DNA from: Anaerofilum hominis
Lineage (GTDB): Bacteria; Bacillota; Clostridia; Oscillospirales; Ruminococcaceae
Assembly: GCF_014287275.1 (NCBI RefSeq)
Contig: NZ_JACONZ010000003.1
Location: forward strand, 310,001-374,000
DNA length: 64,000 nt
Direction: 5' to 3'
Shown: piece after piece, positions 60,051-64,000 of the stretch
Position numbering within the stretch: position 1 is the first letter of the stretch
How the letters are laid out: each line of letters opens with the position of its first letter
Notes under the pieces: generated by a model
Database searches by the model: none
What the model saw: only the letters and a program-made list of their open reading frames with translations
What the model was told of the DNA's origin: nothing
Translations under genes and position numbers: made by a program

Positions 60051-60379
60051 GGATGCGCCCCCTTTGCGCGGGGCGGGCCCCGCGGTGAGAAGTAGTGTTT
60101 GGCCCTGCCAAAAGAGAGGCGGGGACCGGGAAGCAGGCGGCCGCAGGGCGTGCCGGTGCGCACGCGTCGCCTTTTTGGGCCGGTGCAACAGGCGGGCCGC
60201 AGCCCCGCGCCCTTTTGGCACGACGGGCAGGATATCCCCATTATAGCGAAAAACGGCAGTAAAAGCCACTTTATCTCTTTGAAAAAATATGGTATACTGA
60301 GGGGCACCGAGAGAAATGCGCCCGGCGGTCCGGGCACGGAATAACAGGCGCGCGCCGCGCGCCGTGCAGGAGGTTCAGG
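60051..60379. other. Intergenic region between sbcD and the small membrane-anchored protein
   Basis: Divergent starts. An extended -10 (TGGTATACT, 60290-60298) lies about 80 bases before the plus-strand gene. No other structure stands out. Confidence 0.5.
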
Positions 60380-60706
60380 ATGAAATTCAGGACATTGGTC
60401 GCGATCGCCGCGGCCGCCGCCGCTTCCGCCGTTGCCTGGAAGATGGTGAAAGACGCCCGCAGCGAAGAGGACGACATCACCTTGGAACTGGCCGGAGACC
60501 AGGTGCGGGAAGCGCAGGATGAACAGGAACAGCCCGGCGCCGCAGGGGACGAAGAAAGGGCTGCCGGCCCGCAGGCGGAAGAGCCCGCGCCGGAGGCTGC
60601 CCCCGCCCCGGAGGAGAGCGCTGCCTCCCAGCCTGCCGACCCCGCGTCCATTGCCAGCGCCGAGGACTTTTCCGGCGACTGGGAGGATATCGGCTGCAAG
60701 GGATAA
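60380..60706 (+). CDS. Small membrane-anchored acidic protein of unknown function
   Basis: A 108-residue protein. Residues ~4-21 form one hydrophobic Ala/Val helix (LVAIAAAAAASAVAWKMV) without a cleavage site or lipobox, so it is probably an N-terminal anchor. The rest is hydrophilic, rich in Glu, Ala, Pro and Gln, apparently disordered, and ends with EDFSGDWEDIGCKG. The start has CAGGAGG 7 bases upstream. It stands alone and ends in a terminator. No family is recognised; similar small anchored acidic proteins occur in Clostridia without known role. Confidence 0.7.
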   Translation: MKFRTLVAIAAAAAASAVAWKMVKDARSEEDDITLELAGDQVREAQDEQEQPGAAGDEERAAGPQAEEPAPEAAPAPEESAASQPADPASIASAEDFSGDWEDIGCKG

Positions 60707-60758
60707 AAACGGCAGGCGGCAGGAAGAGAAGCTGTCCCGAACAGTCTTTGTGATTTTG

Positions 60759-60797
60759 AAAAGCGCGGGCCCCGCAGCCGGGATCCGCGCTTTTTTT
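60759..60797 (+). terminator. Terminator of the small membrane-anchored protein gene
   Basis: AAAAGCGCGG / CCGCGCTTTTTTT arms with a GC-rich loop. Confidence 0.8.
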
Positions 60798-61265
60798 GCG
60801 CCCCGCGAAGAGGATGGCTCTGCTGCCGGCGGCAGGGCGCGCGGCACTTTTCACCGCGCCCTCTTTTTTGGAAAAGCGGGGAGGGGGCGCGTTTTGCGCC
60901 TTGTTTTTGCCGGGGTTAAGGGCCGCTTTTTGCGGCTGTTTTTTCTGTGCTGTCCGCCCCGGTGCGGGGACACCCGGACAAGCGGCCTTTCCCTTTTTTG
61001 ACCGCCGGAAGCGGGCTCCCCTGCGCTTGTGCGGGCAAAGCAGAAGTTCCCGGGGATGTGCGCGATGCGTCGCCAGCGGGCGCCGGGGCGCTCCAGATGC
61101 TTCATAATAAAGTTCTCCCCAGCTGCGCGCGATGCGCCGCCCGCGTAACCCAGCCGGGCCGGCGCGCATAGGATGGCGGGATGGGGAGAGGGGCGCGCAG
61201 CGGCCCGGCAGGGGGCCGCCGCGTGCGATTCTGCGTTTGGCCCTCCCCAAAAGGAGGAGAACGAA
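60798..61265. other. Intergenic stretch
   Basis: Compositional reading frames only. No promoter or RNA gene was recognised. It ends with the ribosome-binding site of the next gene. Confidence 0.5.
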
Positions 61266-62138
61266 ATGTCAGAACTGGAACGCGCCGGCCTCTTTGCCCT
61301 CGAACCGGCCTTTGCATCCGACCCGCGTCCCACGGTGGACCCGCCCTATCCCGGAAAGCTGCTGCGGATGGGCTCGTCCGGGCCAGAGACTGCGCTGATA
61401 CAGCGCTGTCTGGAGGGGATCCGCACCGGGCGCTACCCCGAGCTGGCCCCTCTCTCGCCGGACGGCGTCTTTGGGCAAAAGACCCGCACCGCGGTGCAGC
61501 AGTATCAGGCGCTGGCAGGGTTAGCCGCCGACGGCATCGTGGGGCCGGACAGCTGGAACTCCATCGTCACCACCTATAACGCGCTCTACCCCGAGGGGGA
61601 CGGCCGCTGGCCCGGCAGCACGCTGCACCCGGGCAGCCGCGGGCCGGACGTGGTGCGCATGCAGCAGAAGCTGAACTATCTGGCCAATCTCTACACCGCC
61701 ATCAACCGGCAGACGGTGGACGGGGCGTACGGCTCCAGGATGGAGGCGGCAGTGCGCCGCTTTCAGGCCCAGTTCGGCCTGACGGCAGACGGCGCCGTGG
61801 GCCGCGCCACCTGGGAGCGCATCACCAGCGTGCAGGCGAACGCCGAACGGGGAGAGCCGGACGGCGTGCTGCCCCGTTATCCCGGCCGCCCGCTGCGGCG
61901 CGGGGACAAAGGCGACGGCGTGCGCTTTTTGCAGAGTTATCTGAACGAGACCCTGCGCGCGGAGGACCCGGGGGTGTCCCAGGTGCGGGTGGACGGCAGC
62001 TTCGGCCCGGCGACCGAGGCGCTGGTAAAAAGCTTTCAGCGGCATTTCCGGCTGGCGGAGGACGGCGCGGCGGGCCGGGATACCTGGGGCGTGGCGGTTG
62101 CCGAGTTCAACCGCCTGGTCATGCGCGGCAGGGCCTGA
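61266..62138 (+). CDS. Protein with three peptidoglycan-binding (PG_binding_1) repeats
   Basis: A 290-residue protein made almost wholly of three PG_binding_1 units. The first (~40-105) has GPETALIQRCLEGIRTG, DGVFGQKTRTAVQQYQAL, LAADGIVGPDSW. The second (~120-195) has GPDVVRMQQKLNYLANL, DGAYGSRMEAAVRRFQAQ, TADGAVGRATW. The third (~210-285) has GDGVRFLQSYLNETL, DGSFGPATEALVKSFQRH, AEDGAAGRDTW. Each unit ends with the usual DG-x-(V/A)-G-x-x-T/S-W. No catalytic domain and no signal peptide are visible, so it may act in the cytoplasm-to-spore setting or be exported otherwise. The start is ATG 61266 with AAGGAGGAG 8 bases upstream. Confidence 0.88.
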   Translation: MSELERAGLFALEPAFASDPRPTVDPPYPGKLLRMGSSGPETALIQRCLEGIRTGRYPELAPLSPDGVFGQKTRTAVQQYQALAGLAADGIVGPDSWNSIVTTYNALYPEGDGRWPGSTLHPGSRGPDVVRMQQKLNYLANLYTAINRQTVDGAYGSRMEAAVRRFQAQFGLTADGAVGRATWERITSVQANAERGEPDGVLPRYPGRPLRRGDKGDGVRFLQSYLNETLRAEDPGVSQVRVDGSFGPATEALVKSFQRHFRLAEDGAAGRDTWGVAVAEFNRLVMRGRA

Positions 62139-62374
62139 GACAGGAGCCGGGCGCGCAGCGGACCGCGGCTTTTTTCGGCGGGACAGGGGTGGACAGGGAA
62201 GAGCAGACCGAGAAGATGAGACATGAAAGAGCGCAGGGCATGAAAGCCCGCTTTGGCACAAAACCGGCAAGGGCTTTTACAGGCGGGGGGCGGCCGGACG
62301 AACGCCGCTGCGGGACGCAGTTCAGCTTCTTTGCTGCGCTTGAGTGAGGGCTTCCCCTCTTGATTTTAAACTGA

Positions 62375-62413
62375 AAAAGCAGGCACCCACGGCTTTGGCG
62401 GGTGTCTGCTTTC
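62375..62413 (+). terminator. Terminator downstream of the peptidoglycan-binding protein gene
   Basis: AAAGCAGGCACCC / GGGTGTCTGCTTT stem with one mismatch, then CATTTTGG. It is 240 bases after the stop codon. Confidence 0.7.
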
Positions 62414-62489
62414 ATTTTGGCAGGCGCGGGAGGCATGGCATGAGGGAGGCGCTGAGCATGTATCTGTTGTGTCGGCGGTGCTCTTTAAA

Positions 62490-62560
62490 GGAATAGCCGC
62501 AGACTATTTTGGGGCTATCCGCCCGGTTGCCGCGCAGCGGCGAGGGCGGGGCCGGTCGGG
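62490..62560. repeat. Dispersed hairpin repeat, copy 7
   Basis: AATAGCCGCAGACTATT stem, then GCTATCCGCCCGGTTGCCGCG and CAGCGGCGAGGGCGGGGCC. It is the best match to copy 2, 54 kb away. Confidence 0.75.
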
Positions 62561-62779
62561 ACAAGAAATCGTATTTGTTTTGCGCTGTAAAAAAAGAACT
62601 GCACAATGGTCACTTTGTGATATGATGTAGGCAGCCATAGAATCGATCCATATGGATTTTTTGCAGCAGGCGCAGTTTGCTTTTGTTTTTCAGCGATCCG
62701 GCCGGTACGAGATCGATCTCTTTGAGTGCGGTAAGGCGGGTGCGGTGCACAGAAAATATCATGAGAAAGGGAAAATGAT

Positions 62780-63550
62780 ATGGACAGGGATCAATGGATA
62801 TCAAATGAACTGGAACGCCTTGAAGAAGAATACGATATTAAGATTATTTATGCAGTGGAATCAGGCAGCCGCGCGTGGGGCTTTGCCTCCCCTGACAGCG
62901 ATTATGATGTGAGATTTATCTATAAACGGCCCAAAGAGTGCTATTTAAAGCTGGAAAAAAGTCGTGATACGCTTGAATTCATGCTGCCGGACGATCTTGA
63001 TCTGAGTGGATGGGATATTGATAAAGCGTTGAAATTGCTTCACGCTTCCAATCCGTCCCTGATCGAATGGATCAGATCTCCGATCGTTTACAAAACGACC
63101 CCCGATTTTGATCTGATCGCAAACCAGCTCGACCGTTATTTCTCCGTCAGAACAGGGGCCTATCATTACCTCAGCATGGCCAAAAATAATTATTCAACCT
63201 ATTTTCGCGGAGATACGGTCAGCGTAAAAAAGTACTTTTATGTGCTGCGCCCGATCCTTGCCGCAAGATATATTCTGAAAACAAAAACGCCGCCCCCCGT
63301 GCCTTTTGACGAACTTGCACAAGCGGAGATGGAACAGGAGCTGCAGCCTTATATCGACGAGCTTCTTGCGGTCAAGAGGGCGGTAAAGGAAATGCATCCC
63401 ATTCCGCGCGTAAAAACTGTGGATGAATACATTGAAGAAAATCTCAGACAGATCGAAACAGCGCTCTCTCATCTGCCCAGAGAAACGTCTCTTGCCTGGG
63501 GACCGCTGGACGAGCTGTTCTGCCGATTGATCGGCGTATGGGATAGATAA
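62780..63550 (+). CDS. Nucleotidyltransferase domain protein (RlaP/YcgL-like)
   Basis: A 256-residue protein with a DNA-polymerase-beta-type nucleotidyltransferase core. The motif GSRAWGFASPDSDYDVRF (residues ~29-46) carries the GS signature and the two metal-binding Asp, and the downstream helical part (SMAKNNYSTYF, KKYFYVLRPILAARYIL) is the RlaP family layout. Members are thought to act in RNA repair or phage-related nucleotidyl transfer. The start is ATG 62780, with AAAGGG upstream. Codon use is less GC-rich than in the neighbours, and a dispersed repeat lies just before it, so transfer is possible. It stands alone. Confidence 0.88.
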   Translation: MDRDQWISNELERLEEEYDIKIIYAVESGSRAWGFASPDSDYDVRFIYKRPKECYLKLEKSRDTLEFMLPDDLDLSGWDIDKALKLLHASNPSLIEWIRSPIVYKTTPDFDLIANQLDRYFSVRTGAYHYLSMAKNNYSTYFRGDTVSVKKYFYVLRPILAARYILKTKTPPPVPFDELAQAEMEQELQPYIDELLAVKRAVKEMHPIPRVKTVDEYIEENLRQIETALSHLPRETSLAWGPLDELFCRLIGVWDR

Positions 63551-63665
63551 GGGCGGTCACCGTGTTTGTGGCAAAGCGGTAAAACAGCGGCTTTCCTGAA
63601 AGCGGGACGGGGACCGACGGGGGCGGGCCAGGCGCCCGGACCGATAACGGGCGCGGCCGGGCCTG

Positions 63666-64000
63666 CTACTCCACGGCCGCTATAGCGAAGCTGCCTTTGT
63701 GGTGATCCGCCTCAATAAGGACCACCACTTTACCCGATATTTTGACGTCAAAGGTTGAGGTCTCGATGGCGTCCTGCTCAAAAATAACAGTACCGTTTTT
63801 GTCCTTCATTTCAAGAGAAATGCTTCCGCTCTCTGTTACGATCTCCACGTGAAGCGTTTCGTGGGTGTCTTTGGGGCGGATGGTGTGTTTCAATTTTCCG
63901 TCCAGAGTGAGATAGCTTGCAGACCAGCTTCTCCATCCGTCCGTACCTGTGTACCCGATGCGGATCGCGCTTCTCATGGTGCCGATCCCCAGGAAATTCG
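63666..64000 (-). CDS. Hypothetical protein, 5' end outside window
   Basis: At least 103 residues from an internal ATG at 63977; the frame stays open to the window edge, so the gene is probably longer and may begin with a signal peptide. The visible part is beta-rich and hydrophilic: SAIRIGYTGTDGWRSWSASYLTLDG, ETLHVEIVTESGSISLEMKDKNG, then KVVVLIEADHHKGSFAI. It looks like an extracytoplasmic beta-sandwich, as in many small clostridial lipoproteins, but I cannot name a family. No ribosome-binding site is clear before ATG 63977 (only GGGGA). Confidence 0.6.
   Translation of the reverse strand, partial: NFLGIGTMRSAIRIGYTGTDGWRSWSASYLTLDGKLKHTIRPKDTHETLHVEIVTESGSISLEMKDKNGTVIFEQDAIETSTFDVKISGKVVVLIEADHHKGSFAIAAVE

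Larger units (their letters stand above)
62139..62779. other. Intergenic stretch with terminator and hairpin repeat copy 7
   Basis: After the terminator at 62375-62413 and the repeat at 62490-62560 the base composition falls to AT-rich up to the nucleotidyltransferase gene. Short frames here lack ribosome-binding sites. Confidence 0.55.

Noticed and set aside
1..64000. tRNA or rRNA genes
   Set aside because: No cloverleaf with a T-loop consensus and no rRNA signature were recognised by eye; a covariance search would be needed to exclude a tRNA completely.

Overview
The window reads as chromosome of a high-GC member of the Clostridia, most like an Oscillospiraceae/Ruminococcaceae gut anaerobe. 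The support is a Gram-positive gene set: dapL-type lysine synthesis, AbrB/SpoVT-type regulators, YitT, DUF3048 and OpuC proteins, many lipoproteins, an L10-type leader, strong Shine-Dalgarno sites and very GC-rich third codon positions. Genus cannot be fixed from the sequence alone. I see no rRNA, tRNA, CRISPR array or intact transposase gene.

Layout. 1-8 kb: the end of a sugar-binding protein gene, prfC, a GNAT, a BTAD-type regulator with a degenerate GGDEF domain, an FMN-binding lipoprotein, an aldose-epimerase-like protein and a winged-helix protein. 8-10.5 kb: an AT-rich, repeat-laden insertion zone holding a DUF3781 gene, a RimJ/RimL-like acetyltransferase, a 20-bp direct repeat and several copies of a hairpin repeat family. 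10.5-16.4 kb: a membrane protein, then the minus-strand operon ddl-murI-DUF1934-argS, then an XRE regulator divergent from an AbrB regulator. 17.1-20.8 kb: rpmG-secE-nusG-rplK-rplA, then rplJ-rplL with its own promoter and L10 leader. It ends at a strong terminator, and rpoBC do not follow.

20.8-35.5 kb: GNAT, galM, dapL, a YitT-family protein, three paralogous DUF3048 lipoproteins with near-identical promoters, a divergent GH25 muramidase, a TfoX plus GNAT-YoaP pair and a WYL regulator. 35.5-39.4 kb: an OpuC-type osmoprotectant ABC operon behind an unusual promoter/palindrome/terminator/promoter leader.

39.5-53.3 kb is the most interesting part: a catabolic island of visibly lower GC. A CocE-like hydrolase, a GntR/FCD regulator and a long operon (zinc MDR dehydrogenase, sugar epimerase, split transketolase, GarR-like reductase, ribose-type ABC transporter, a Cys-rich protein, a DUF6273 protein, a YczE-like membrane protein) each start behind a promoter carrying the same operator-like word, TTGT[A/C]ATACA[G/A]. 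The cluster has no sugar kinase, which suggests an uncommon substrate handled through the two-subunit transketolase. A glycerate kinase of native GC follows directly and could take up glycerate made by the GarR-like enzyme.

54.6-64 kb: a non-coding stretch with a likely IS200/IS605 right-end (omega-RNA-like) relic, sbcD-sbcC (sbcC apparently starting at CTG inside a CTGA overlap), a small membrane-anchored protein, a triple peptidoglycan-binding-repeat protein, an RlaP-type nucleotidyltransferase and a 5'-incomplete gene at the edge.
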